A stretch of DNA of 19,397 nucleotides, from assembly GCA_964502735.1 (NCBI GenBank), contig CAZCYD010000053.1, forward strand, positions 1 through 19,397, in the 5' to 3' direction. Positions 1 through 6,737 of the stretch are shown here, one piece after another. Made by a program: the position numbers and the translations under genes. The notes beneath the pieces are model-generated. The model saw only the letters and a program-made list of their open reading frames with translations. It did no database searches and was not told where the DNA came from. The first letter of the stretch is position 1. Every line of letters begins with the position of its first letter. Source of the stretch: JACKAN01 sp964502735. Its GTDB lineage: Bacteria; Bdellovibrionota; Bdellovibrionia; Bdellovibrionales; UBA1609.

Positions 1-2
1 AA

Positions 3-530
3 GGTGGACAGCTGAGCTCTGATGATACTTATGTAACTTACACTCTCGACAAGAACGGGAGCGACAACGATTTAACCATGGCGTTGCGAAAGACTATTGT
101 GGGTCCAGGGGATGAATCAACTTTAGAAAAAACAGCCTATTCTCTAGCTTTTATTTATAGTGAAAGAGACATGGGGTTTGAATTTGGCTATATGGCCGGG
201 GAAGATCTCTTTTTGATGTCGGGTGAGTTTTTTAGCCAGCCGCGAACTCCCCAGGTTATTGCCAAGGCGATTATCCTTTTAGAGTTTAATAATACAGCGA
301 AATTATTTCAGGGTTTGATGGAACCCCCCGCTGATATCGAAAGTTGGCAATGCCTTGTCAATATTGAGGAAATGAGAAAATTTACCTATGTCGACAAAGG
401 GGATGTGATGACTTTTAACAAGTTAAAAAGTCACTTCTTGAATCGCTCTTTGAATCACTCCGCAATAAGGGAAATCATCAAAGGTTCAAAAGTCTTTTCT
501 CAGGCCGTGGAGTTGAAAAAGGCGCGATAA
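3..530 (+). CDS. 3' part of an unrecognised protein (5' end outside window)
   Basis: The reading frame is open from base 3 to the stop at 528-530 with no stop upstream, so the gene almost certainly begins left of the window; the ATG at 78 is only the first internal Met. About 175 residues are visible. They are mixed charged and hydrophobic, with no membrane segment, signal peptide or motif I recognise; a segment with FEFGYMAGEDLF and a Lys-rich C-terminus (VELKKAR) are the most distinctive parts. The rplU promoter region starts about 50 bases downstream, so it is probably a separate transcription unit. I assign no function. The coding call rests on length, even codon use and lack of a competing frame. 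Confidence 0.7.
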   Translation, partial: GGQLSSDDTYVTYTLDKNGSDNDLTMALRKTIVGPGDESTLEKTAYSLAFIYSERDMGFEFGYMAGEDLFLMSGEFFSQPRTPQVIAKAIILLEFNNTAKLFQGLMEPPADIESWQCLVNIEEMRKFTYVDKGDVMTFNKLKSHFLNRSLNHSAIREIIKGSKVFSQAVELKKAR

Positions 531-583
531 CCATAATGCGTTATAAGCTTTGAAAATCTGTGAGTTTTTTTGTGAAACAGGGG

Positions 584-612
584 TTGACTAAGCTATTGCA
601 GCGTGGCAGATT
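584..612 (+). promoter_or_regulatory. Probable sigma-70-type promoter for the rplU operon
   Basis: TTGACT (584-589, 5/6 match to the -35 consensus) is followed after 17 bp by CAGATT (607-612, only 3/6 match to -10). A TG at 604-605 gives the extended -10 arrangement TGn, which can offset a poor -10. Predicted transcription would start near 619, leaving a leader of about 24 bases that holds the GGAGG at 632-636. It sits in the only sizeable gap upstream of the ribosomal genes. Called by eye. Confidence 0.45.
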
Positions 613-642
613 CCACAGGCTCATAGTTTCTGGAGGATAATA

Positions 643-1230
643 ATGTACGCCATACTTAAAACAGGTGGAAAGCAATATAAAGTAAAAGCTGGTGATGTGA
701 TTCGAGTTGAAAAGCTTCAAAAGGATCTTGGTGTTGAATTTGATTTAACTGAGGTTTTGTGCGTTGGTGGTGAAGAGACTTTTTTTGGTCAACCCATTCT
801 AGATAATGCAAAGGTCACAGTCGTTGTTACCAATCAGGCTAAGGCTCCCAAGGTGATTGTTTTTAAAAAGAAACGTCGTCAGGGTTACAGACGCTTGACG
901 GGGCACAGACAACTCTATACGGAGTTATTTGTGAAGGCTATTACAGCTCCAAATGGCAGCACAGTGAAGGCTGATGTGGAGCCTAAAGTCTTTGATCCCG
1001 ACAAAAAGCAAGAGAGATTGCAGAAGTTAGCAGAAGAAAGGGTAGCAGCTAAGAAGGCAGGTGGAGTTAAGAAAGTTGAAGCCAAGAAGCCCGCTAAGAA
1101 AAAAGCGACAAAAAAGGCAGCAGCTAAAAAGAAAACCACGGGTAAGAAAAAAGTAGCTAAGAAGTCGGCAGCTAAAAAGAAGACGACAGCTAAGAAAGCT
1201 TCCGCTAAGAAAAAAACTAAGAGGAGTTAA
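643..1230 (+). CDS. rplU: 50S ribosomal protein L21 with long lysine/alanine-rich C-terminal tail
   Basis: Residues 1-103 are a normal bL21 fold, a primary 23S rRNA-binding protein of the large subunit: the N-terminus MYAILKTGGKQYKV and the block FKKKRRQGYRRLTGHRQ (residues 74-90) are diagnostic. Standard L21 ends near residue 103, but here the frame continues to 195. Residues 104-136 are charged linker. Residues 137-195 hold 28 Lys in 59 residues, mixed with Ala, Ser and Thr in imperfect AAKKKTT-like repeats, like the tail of histone H1 or bacterial H1-like proteins. The start is set by GGAGG at 632-636, 6 bases before the ATG. rpmA begins 2 bases after the stop, with its ribosome site inside the tail codons. 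The tail could bind rRNA or DNA; that is inference. Confidence 0.95.
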   Translation: MYAILKTGGKQYKVKAGDVIRVEKLQKDLGVEFDLTEVLCVGGEETFFGQPILDNAKVTVVVTNQAKAPKVIVFKKKRRQGYRRLTGHRQLYTELFVKAITAPNGSTVKADVEPKVFDPDKKQERLQKLAEERVAAKKAGGVKKVEAKKPAKKKATKKAAAKKKTTGKKKVAKKSAAKKKTTAKKASAKKKTKRS

Positions 1231-1232
1231 AA

Positions 1233-1496
1233 ATGGCATCGAAGAAGGCCGCAGGAAGTACAAAGAACGGTAGAGACAGTCAGAGTAAACGTTTAGGCGT
1301 TAAGCGTTTTGGTGGAGAGCTAGTAAAGTCAGGTACAATTATTGTTCGTCAACGAGGAACCAAGTTTCACGTGGGCAATAATGTAAAGATGGGTCGCGAT
1401 CATACAATTTACTCAGTTGTTGAAGGCCGTGTTAAATTTGAGCGTCTAGATAAAAGGCGATTAAAAATTAGCGTTTATCCACAGATCGCTTCTTAA
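1233..1496 (+). CDS. rpmA: 50S ribosomal protein L27
   Basis: The 87-residue protein is bL27, which sits near the peptidyl-transferase centre and contacts tRNA with its N-terminus. The signature GSTKNGRDSQSKRLGVKRFGG (split over residues 8-28) and the GTKFHVGNNVKMGRDHTIYS region (residues 43-62) are typical. The N-terminus is MASKKAAGS, the processed-type form with no Firmicutes-style cleavable extension. It starts 2 bases after rplU; AAGAGGAG in the last rplU codons serves as ribosome site. It is followed after 6 bases by obgE. The rplU-rpmA-obgE order is common across bacteria and supports all three calls. Confidence 0.97.
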   Translation: MASKKAAGSTKNGRDSQSKRLGVKRFGGELVKSGTIIVRQRGTKFHVGNNVKMGRDHTIYSVVEGRVKFERLDKRRLKISVYPQIAS

Positions 1497-1502
1497 TTTT
1501 CA

Positions 1503-2534
1503 ATGAAATTTATTGATGAAGTTAACATAAAAGTCGCCTCCGGAAATGGAGGCGCGGGTTGTGTTAGTTTTCGTCGAGAGCTTAAAGTTCCTCGTGGCGG
1601 ACCCGATGGTGGCGATGGAGGAAAGGGTGGGGACGTTGTGTTCCTTGTGAGCCCCGAGTTGAACTCCTTAATGGATCTCCGTTACAAAAAAATCTATCAG
1701 GCAGAACATGGCAAACCAGGTCAGGGTTCTTTGTGTTATGGTGCGGACGGGGCCAATCTCGTTATTAAGGTCCCTCCGGGCACAATAATTAAAGATCGCG
1801 ACGGAAGGCTATTAGCAGACTTAGAGGCCACGACGACAGAATTTGTTTTGTTACAGGGAGGTCGGGGCGGAAAGGGGAATCATTTTTTCCGTTCAAGCGT
1901 AAACCAAGCACCAAATTTCGCTCAGCCAGGGGAAAGTGGAAACGAGTTGGATATCGTTTTAGAGCTTAAACTTTTAGCCGATGTAGGTTTGGTTGGTTTT
2001 CCCAATGCGGGTAAGTCGACTTTTATTTCTAAAATTTCAGCTGCCCGCCCTAAGATAGCGGACTATCCGTTTACAACTCTGACGCCAAACCTTGGGGTTG
2101 TTAGGCTTGAAGCAGAGAAAAGTTTTGTTGTTGCCGATATTCCTGGCTTAATTGAAGGGGCTCATCTGGGTGTGGGATTGGGCACACAGTTCTTAAGGCA
2201 TATTGAAAGAACACATGTATTTGTCCATCTTATTGATGTGAGTGAGTTTAACCCAAGAGGCCCCTACAAAGATTATGTAGCCATAAATCTAGAACTTCAA
2301 AAACATGATGAATTGAATTGTGACAAGGACTCTTATCGTCCACTTTCTCAGCGCCCGCAGATTGTCGTCTTTAATAAAATCGACTCTATCGATAGTGAGT
2401 CTCTAAAGCTTATCGAGGAGGAATTCCACTCCCACGGGATTCAATTTTTTAAGATCTCTGCCGTAACAGGAGAGGGCATAAAACCGCTTTTGTATGAAGT
2501 TGGAAAATATGTCTTTAAGACACCAGATGAATAA
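1503..2534 (+). CDS. obgE: Obg/CgtA GTPase
   Basis: A 343-residue Obg-family GTPase, which acts in late 50S subunit assembly and stress signalling. The N-terminal Gly-rich Obg fold (about residues 1-158) shows GGAGCVSFRRE and repeated GGxGG runs. The G domain follows: G1 GFPNAGKST (about residues 165-173), a switch I region with the FTTLTP block, G3 DIPGLIEGA, G4 NKID and G5 SAVTGEG. No C-terminal OCT domain is present, as in many Proteobacteria. Only six bases separate it from rpmA and no clear Shine-Dalgarno is visible (TTAATTTTCA before ATG), so translation may be coupled. The 3' end overlaps nadD. Confidence 0.97.
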   Translation: MKFIDEVNIKVASGNGGAGCVSFRRELKVPRGGPDGGDGGKGGDVVFLVSPELNSLMDLRYKKIYQAEHGKPGQGSLCYGADGANLVIKVPPGTIIKDRDGRLLADLEATTTEFVLLQGGRGGKGNHFFRSSVNQAPNFAQPGESGNELDIVLELKLLADVGLVGFPNAGKSTFISKISAARPKIADYPFTTLTPNLGVVRLEAEKSFVVADIPGLIEGAHLGVGLGTQFLRHIERTHVFVHLIDVSEFNPRGPYKDYVAINLELQKHDELNCDKDSYRPLSQRPQIVVFNKIDSIDSESLKLIEEEFHSHGIQFFKISAVTGEGIKPLLYEVGKYVFKTPDE

Positions 2535-3555
2535 GAAGATAGGGCTTTTTGGCGGAACATTTGACCCGATTCATCTTGGCCACATAAGTAGTGTTAACCA
2601 GACAATACAAGCACTGAAACTGGATAAAATGATTGTGATGCCAGCGTTTAGAAGTCCACACAGGCAGTTTGAAGATAACAGTCTTGAAGCTGGCTATCGC
2701 TTAGAAATGGTGAGGAAAGCCTTTCGCGGGGCTGATCATGTTGAAGTTAGCGACCAAGAAATATCTCGAGGTGGAGTGAGTTACACTATTGATACCATTA
2801 ATTTTTTGCTTGAGACTTATCAAGAAACGGAGTTCTTTTTAATTATTGGTCCCGATCAGTTTGAAGTATTTCATGAATGGAAGGATTATGCAAAAATTTT
2901 AAATTCGGTGAACTTGGTAGTTACAAGCCGTCCAGGCTACGAAGTGAGTGTTGAAGACAATAAGGCTCTCAGAGGTATGATAGAAGTTCAAACAGAAGAG
3001 AGAGAGAACTTGACCAGTTGTCGTTTGAAAAATGGAAAAAAAGTGCACGTGTTATTTTTGGAAGACGTAGATGTGTCTTCCTCCGAAATCAGAAAGAAAT
3101 TTAGAGCAGGAGAGAAAGTGAATCATTTATTAAATCCAGACGTCCTTAACTTTATAGAGAGCGAACGGTTGTATCCGCCAATTACAGATTTTATGGATAA
3201 TGTAGAGGCTTTTGCTAAATATTGCGCCAGAGTCTTATCAGATGGGAAAGCCCTCAATATTATTGGAAAAGACATGAGGGGCGAGGAGCGTCCAATGGAG
3301 TTTGTTGTTATAGCTTCAGGCACCAGTCGCAAGCATGCAACGTCGCTCGCAGAGAAACTTGTCCGACAAGTCAGAACAGAGTTTAAGCTTCACCCCTTGC
3401 ATGTTGAAGGGGGTCAGGAAGGGCAGTGGGTGGCTGTCGATTATGGACCGCTAATAGTTCATATTTTTTACGATTTTACCAGACAAGAATATAAACTAGA
3501 AGAGCTGTGGAAGAAGAGTAAAGATTTAGATCTTGCTGATATAATCAACTCTTAG
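2527..3555 (+). CDS. nadD-rsfS: Fused nicotinate-nucleotide adenylyltransferase - ribosomal silencing factor RsfS
   Basis: One open frame carries two proteins that are usually separate neighbours. Residues 1-216 are NadD, which adenylates nicotinate mononucleotide in NAD synthesis: nucleotide-binding GGTFDPIHLGH (residues 9-19) and the C-terminal SSSEIRKKF motif, ending at the usual NadD boundary FIESERLY. After a linker of about six residues (PPITDF), residues 223-342 match RsfS (Iojap/DUF143), which binds uL14 and blocks subunit joining: DMRGEERPMEFVVIASG, HVEGGQEGQWVAVDYG and VHIFYDFTRQEYKLEELW. There is no stop or ribosome site at the junction; the internal ATG at 3193 lacks a Shine-Dalgarno. 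I chose ATG 2527, which overlaps the obgE stop by 8 bases and fits the family N-terminus; the frame also allows 2509 and 2494. Confidence 0.93.
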   Translation: MNKKIGLFGGTFDPIHLGHISSVNQTIQALKLDKMIVMPAFRSPHRQFEDNSLEAGYRLEMVRKAFRGADHVEVSDQEISRGGVSYTIDTINFLLETYQETEFFLIIGPDQFEVFHEWKDYAKILNSVNLVVTSRPGYEVSVEDNKALRGMIEVQTEERENLTSCRLKNGKKVHVLFLEDVDVSSSEIRKKFRAGEKVNHLLNPDVLNFIESERLYPPITDFMDNVEAFAKYCARVLSDGKALNIIGKDMRGEERPMEFVVIASGTSRKHATSLAEKLVRQVRTEFKLHPLHVEGGQEGQWVAVDYGPLIVHIFYDFTRQEYKLEELWKKSKDLDLADIINS

Positions 3556-3568
3556 GTTAACCTGGGTT

Positions 3569-4042
3569 ATGAAGGCCGTTTTGTACTGCATACTTACAGG
3601 AAAGGAAGATTGGGTCGAGACGGCTGTTGAGAAGTATAAAAAAAGATTGTCGTTCTACATTCCTTTTGAAGTGATTCCAATAAAACCAGTGAAGTTGAAG
3701 CGAGAAGAAGCTCAATATAAAAAAACACAAGAAGAACAAAGCTTTTTGGACAAGTTTAAGGACAACGATTATGTCGTAGTGTTTGACGAACGTGGCCATC
3801 TCGTTGAAGACTCTAATAATTTCAGTGCAAAACTAGTGAAGGCTCTAGAAAGCTCCAAGAAGAGGGTTGTTTTTGTAATTGGTGGAGCTTACGGAATTGG
3901 CGACCGATTGAAGGAAAGGGCAGATGTGGTGTTAAGTTTATCTAAGTTGACTCTTTCGCATCAGGTGGCTCTTGTTGTAGCCTTAGAGCAAATTTACAGA
4001 GGGTTTACGATTTGGAAAAATCATCCCTATCACAATAACTAG
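3569..4042 (+). CDS. rlmH: 23S rRNA (pseudouridine1915-N3)-methyltransferase RlmH
   Basis: A 157-residue SPOUT-class methyltransferase that methylates pseudouridine 1915 in helix 69 of 23S rRNA, on assembled 70S ribosomes. The knotted cofactor site is visible as VVFVIGGAYGIG (about residues 99-110), followed by LSLSKLTLSHQVALVVALEQIYRG and the conserved C-terminal HPYHN. Length matches the family (about 155). It lies 13 bases after nadD-rsfS, in the place where rlmH follows rsfS in many genomes. No clear Shine-Dalgarno precedes the ATG; a 10-bp palindrome (AGGTTAACCT, 3554-3563) occupies the gap. Confidence 0.96.
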   Translation: MKAVLYCILTGKEDWVETAVEKYKKRLSFYIPFEVIPIKPVKLKREEAQYKKTQEEQSFLDKFKDNDYVVVFDERGHLVEDSNNFSAKLVKALESSKKRVVFVIGGAYGIGDRLKERADVVLSLSKLTLSHQVALVVALEQIYRGFTIWKNHPYHNN

Positions 4043-4068
4043 TAAGATATGGAGATCCTGGCAGAATC

Positions 4069-4855
4069 ATGAATAAAGTCGTTTTACTCTTGTTCGCAAC
4101 CTTGTTCTGGTTTGGTATAAGCCTATTTTTTCAGGGGCCAGTACCTGGAGACGTTGAGTTCACAATAGCTGTGCAGATACTATTTAACGGACAAATGAGT
4201 TGGGCTCAGTTGATTACAACTTTAGCTAAGCTTCCTAACGTTATTCTGCCATTGGTATTCATGGGTTTATATATGTGGAAAATGGAGCAAAAAAAGGGCG
4301 TGATGACCTTGGGCCTTTCCTTTTTGACTATTAAAGGCGTAGATTTTCTGTTGAGAGCTGTGATTAACGTGCCAAGACCTGATAATCAATTGGTTTATGT
4401 GGCCACGGAAAGTAGCTCATCAGGCCTGCCGTCGTCTTTTGCTTTAGTCTGGGGGGTTTTAATGGCCTGCCTGTTTCTTCCTGTCTATCGGCAAAATGGA
4501 ATCGCAAGAGTGATTAGCCTATCGGGAGTTGTTGTATTTCTTATTGTAGGTCTAATATCTCGAGTGGCACCGGGTGCACATTGGCCCAGCCAAATGATAG
4601 CCAGNNNNNNNNNNNNNNNNNNNNNNNNNNNNNNNNNNNNNNNNNNNNNNNNNNNNNNNNNNNNNNNNNNNNNNNNNNNNNNNNNNNNNNNNNNNNNNNN
4701 NNNNCCAGTTTTTCGGACAAGCTCTTATTGTTAGCGTGAAAATTCATAAAAGAATTCCATTTGGATTTTGCAACCAGACGGCTTTAGGCCTCATAATTAT
4801 GTGGGTTGTATTTATATTGAAAAATTTCGAGGGCATTCTGTGTGTTCATATATAA
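4069..4855 (+). CDS. PAP2-like membrane phosphatase family protein, interrupted by assembly gap
   Basis: Hydrophobic protein with several membrane segments and the spacing of a PAP2/PgpB-type lipid phosphatase. Motif 1 is RAVINVPRP (Lys replaced by Arg). Motif 2 is PSSF where PSGH is usual, so the conserved His is missing. Motif 3 is SRVAPGAHWPSQ, keeping Arg and the nucleophilic His but with Gln for the usual Asp. The gap at 4605-4704 cuts just after motif 3. Downstream, the frame from 4706 reads QFFGQALIVSVKIHKR, then a further hydrophobic helix, and stops at 4853-4855. Joining the flanks directly keeps this frame and gives 228 residues, a normal size. It overlaps comF by 14 bases. Activity is doubtful given the missing residues. 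Confidence 0.75.
4605..4704. other. Assembly gap (100 N)
   Basis: Exactly 100 N, the conventional placeholder for a gap of unknown size. It lies inside the PAP2-like gene. The bases are CCAG on both sides. Removing the N run leaves the gene in frame, which suggests little or nothing is missing. Confidence 0.98.
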
Positions 4856-5516
4856 AAATTTGCAAACAACTTATCATAAACTTTGGAGCTTCCTAACTGG
4901 ACTCTGTTGGATTTGCAAGGCCCCCACATTTGGTGACTTCGAGCTTTGTGAGATTTGTATAAAAAAAATTCCGCAACCTCAGCCCGTTCACTTTGATAGG
5001 GAGGGGCTTCCTTTCTTAGGTATGGCACTATGGGCTTGGTCAGATAAAAAAAATATTTGGTGTCGCGACCTGATATATAGGCTTAAGTATCGCAAACAGA
5101 AAAGGGTTCATCATTGGTTAGTAAAAAAATGGTTGGCAATAAGAGCCCAACAGCAAGGGGGTCTATCAATTGATGAAAAAATTATTATAGTTCCCTGTCC
5201 AAGCAAAAAGAGAGCAAAGGGAGTCAATCATGCAAAAGTGCTTGCGGAAACTCTTCTGGAATATCTTCCCTCGGCTACCTTGATAGACGAGTGGGAGATA
5301 AAAGATTATTCGCAAAAAAAGCAGTCAAGAATGGAAAGGCAAAGCCTTTATCTGCGGACAAAAAAATCTTTAAAGTTTAACTCCAGAGAAAGAGTTCTAT
5401 TCATTGACGATGTTCTAACTACAGGAGCCACGGCCCGGGCCGCAGTGAGAGCCCTAAATTTTCCACCCAACTTCGAGGTTTGGACCTTGTTTTACAGAAT
5501 GCCACCCTCCCTTTGA
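4842..5516 (+). CDS. comF: ComF family protein (phosphoribosyltransferase-like, competence-related)
   Basis: A 224-residue ComF-type protein. It has an N-terminal four-Cys zinc site, CWIC (C22, C25) and CEIC (C36, C39), and a C-terminal type I phosphoribosyltransferase fold with the PRPP loop VLFIDDVLTTGATA (about residues 189-202). The family works in the cytoplasm during DNA uptake by naturally competent bacteria and is also kept in species where competence is unproven. The start is GTG at 4842, supported by GAGGG at 4829-4833 with 8 bases of spacing; this makes a 14-base overlap with the upstream membrane protein, so the two are probably translated together. No other competence genes are in the window. 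Confidence 0.9.
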   Translation: MFIYKNLQTTYHKLWSFLTGLCWICKAPTFGDFELCEICIKKIPQPQPVHFDREGLPFLGMALWAWSDKKNIWCRDLIYRLKYRKQKRVHHWLVKKWLAIRAQQQGGLSIDEKIIIVPCPSKKRAKGVNHAKVLAETLLEYLPSATLIDEWEIKDYSQKKQSRMERQSLYLRTKKSLKFNSRERVLFIDDVLTTGATARAAVRALNFPPNFEVWTLFYRMPPSL

Positions 5517-5687
5517 CCTAAATCCGCGGATAAAATGCATCAAAATTTCCTCAAACCCTTTGACTTGGGTAGAGGCCCAGATCTACGAAAAGAGCTTAGA
5601 ACTACGGAGAGAAGAACCCAGATCTACAGTTGAAAAGGAGGCCTTCCTCAGCTTGCCACCGGAGATCGTGCCTGATATAACGCATCA
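5517..5687 (+). other. Intergenic spacer with a short direct repeat
   Basis: No credible gene. The 11-mer CCCAGATCTAC occurs at 5576-5586 and 5617-5627 (start-to-start 41 bp). The spacer ends in the promoter described at 5653-5681. A possible 62-codon frame at 5560-5748 has no ribosome site or recognisable content and is not called. Confidence 0.5.
5653..5681 (+). promoter_or_regulatory. Strong-looking extended -10 promoter for the lolA-like/rimO unit
   Basis: TTGCCA (5653-5658, 5/6) is separated by 17 bp from TATAAC (5676-5681, 5/6), with TG at 5673-5674 placed exactly as in an extended -10 (TGnTATAAT). This is the best match to a sigma-70-type promoter in the window. The predicted start of transcription, about 7 bases after the -10, coincides with the ATG at 5688. 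Confidence 0.55.
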
Positions 5688-6727
5688 ATGTTTAGAATCT
5701 TTAAAACGCCCAGTTTCAAATTGCCCAGTTTCAAATTATTTTCTGTAAGAACTCCCGTAAGTCATTGTATAGAACATTCCGCAAAAACTCTTGTAAAGAG
5801 CCTTATCAGTTGTATGGCTATGGTGGTGGTTGCGAGCTCTTTGGCCTGCGCCAGCGGGGCTAAAAAGGAGATTCAAAATCCNNNNNNNNNNNNNNNNNNN
5901 NNNNNNNNNNNNNNNNNNNNNNNNNNNNNNNNNNNNNNNNNNNNNNNNNNNNNNNNNNNNNNNNNNNNNNNNNNNNNNNNNCCAATGAAATTTCTACTCA
6001 GGCTTCTGAGGAGCCAAAAGTTGCGCCTCAAGCCGAGAAGTCTAAACTGGAGAAATCTAAGGCCGGGGCCGCCAAACCTGAGGTGGTTAAATCTGGGGTA
6101 GTTGAATCCAAAAGGGGAAATTCAAAAGCTTCTGCTATCGATAATATTAAAGAGATTGTGAGCCATTATCAGCAAGTTCCTGGTTTAGAAATGGAAGTAA
6201 AAAAGGAAGTTTACTTTGAGTACTTAGATAAAACTAAGTTAAGTGATGGGAAGCTCCATTTTTCAAAACGGCGTTTGCGTTTGGAGATAAGCCAACCAGA
6301 TAAATATCTTCTTTTGATGAATAAGAATATAATTTGGATGGAGAATCACCTGTCAAAAGAGATGGGAGGGATTCAGGTCAGTAAAGTTCAGGCCTCTAAA
6401 AAGCTTACAGAGTCTAATGCTTTGATGGCGTTTATGTTTGATAATGTAAAAGTTTGGGATGGATTCGATGTAATATCATCCAAACCCATAAATAAAGAGG
6501 GTTTTGAAATTGATTTGCGTCCAAAAAAAAACCAAAATCTAGGCGATGTGGTTAAGATGACTCTTCAAATAAATACGGATAAAAAGCAGTTGAATCAGAT
6601 TTCATATTGGGACTCGCTAGACAACAAGACCACCTATTCTTTCTCTAAGATTGAAGTAAAGAAAAAAGTTCAAGATAAGCTCTTCGATTATAAACCGCCT
6701 AAGGGTGTTACCGTAACCAATTTATAA
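5688..6727 (+). CDS. Secreted LolA-like outer-membrane lipoprotein carrier family protein, interrupted by assembly gap
   Basis: Before the gap the frame encodes a basic stretch (SAKTLVKS), a hydrophobic core with MAMVVVASSLACASGA, and then charged residues: an export signal that could be cut by signal peptidase I or lipidated at the Cys of SLAC (a weak lipobox). After the gap, bases 5984-6110 encode an Ala/Lys/Glu/Pro linker, then from about 6135 a LolA-type domain: NIKEIVSHYQQVPGLEMEVK, ISQPDKYLLLMNKNIIWM, and the C-terminal LFDYKPPKGVTV. LolA carries lipoproteins across the periplasm. The start is uncertain: ATG 5688 has no Shine-Dalgarno and sits at the predicted transcription start. Joining the flanks would need a one-base change to restore the frame, so some sequence is probably missing. 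rimO follows after 10 bases. Confidence 0.75.
5708..5737 (+). repeat. Perfect 15-bp tandem duplication
   Basis: GCCCAGTTTCAAATT occurs twice back to back (5708-5722 and 5723-5737). Being a multiple of three it keeps the frame and gives PSFKLPSFKL near the N-terminus of the LolA-like precursor, upstream of the signal core. Confidence 0.9.
5882..5981. other. Assembly gap (100 N)
   Basis: Exactly 100 N, a placeholder of unknown true length, inside the LolA-like gene between the export signal and the Ala/Lys/Glu/Pro linker. Flanking bases are CC on each side. Direct joining leaves the gene out of frame by one base. Confidence 0.98.
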
Positions 6728-6737
6728 GAGGGTTTTC

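Noticed and set aside
915..1263. Two minus-strand frames opposite the L21 tail
   Set aside because: Their Phe/Leu-rich sequence is the complement of Lys-rich codons; no ribosome site or family resemblance.
3193..3555. Separate rsfS starting at the internal ATG 3193
   Set aside because: No stop codon between NadD and RsfS and no Shine-Dalgarno before this ATG; the fused frame is simpler.
3554..3563. 10-bp palindrome AGGTTAACCT before rlmH
   Set aside because: Short, includes the nadD-rsfS stop codon, and lies within an operon; likely chance.
4541..4747. Minus-strand frame across assembly gap 1
   Set aside because: Open only because N codons are not read as stops; it opposes a clear PAP2-like gene.
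5560..5748. 62-codon plus-strand frame between comF and the LolA-like gene
   Set aside because: No ribosome site, no recognisable content, and it overlaps the better-supported promoter and signal-peptide frame.
5880..5984. Gap 2 as a zero-length artefact like gap 1
   Set aside because: Joining the flanks gives a frame that hits TGA at once; it needs a one-base change, so missing sequence or an error is more likely.
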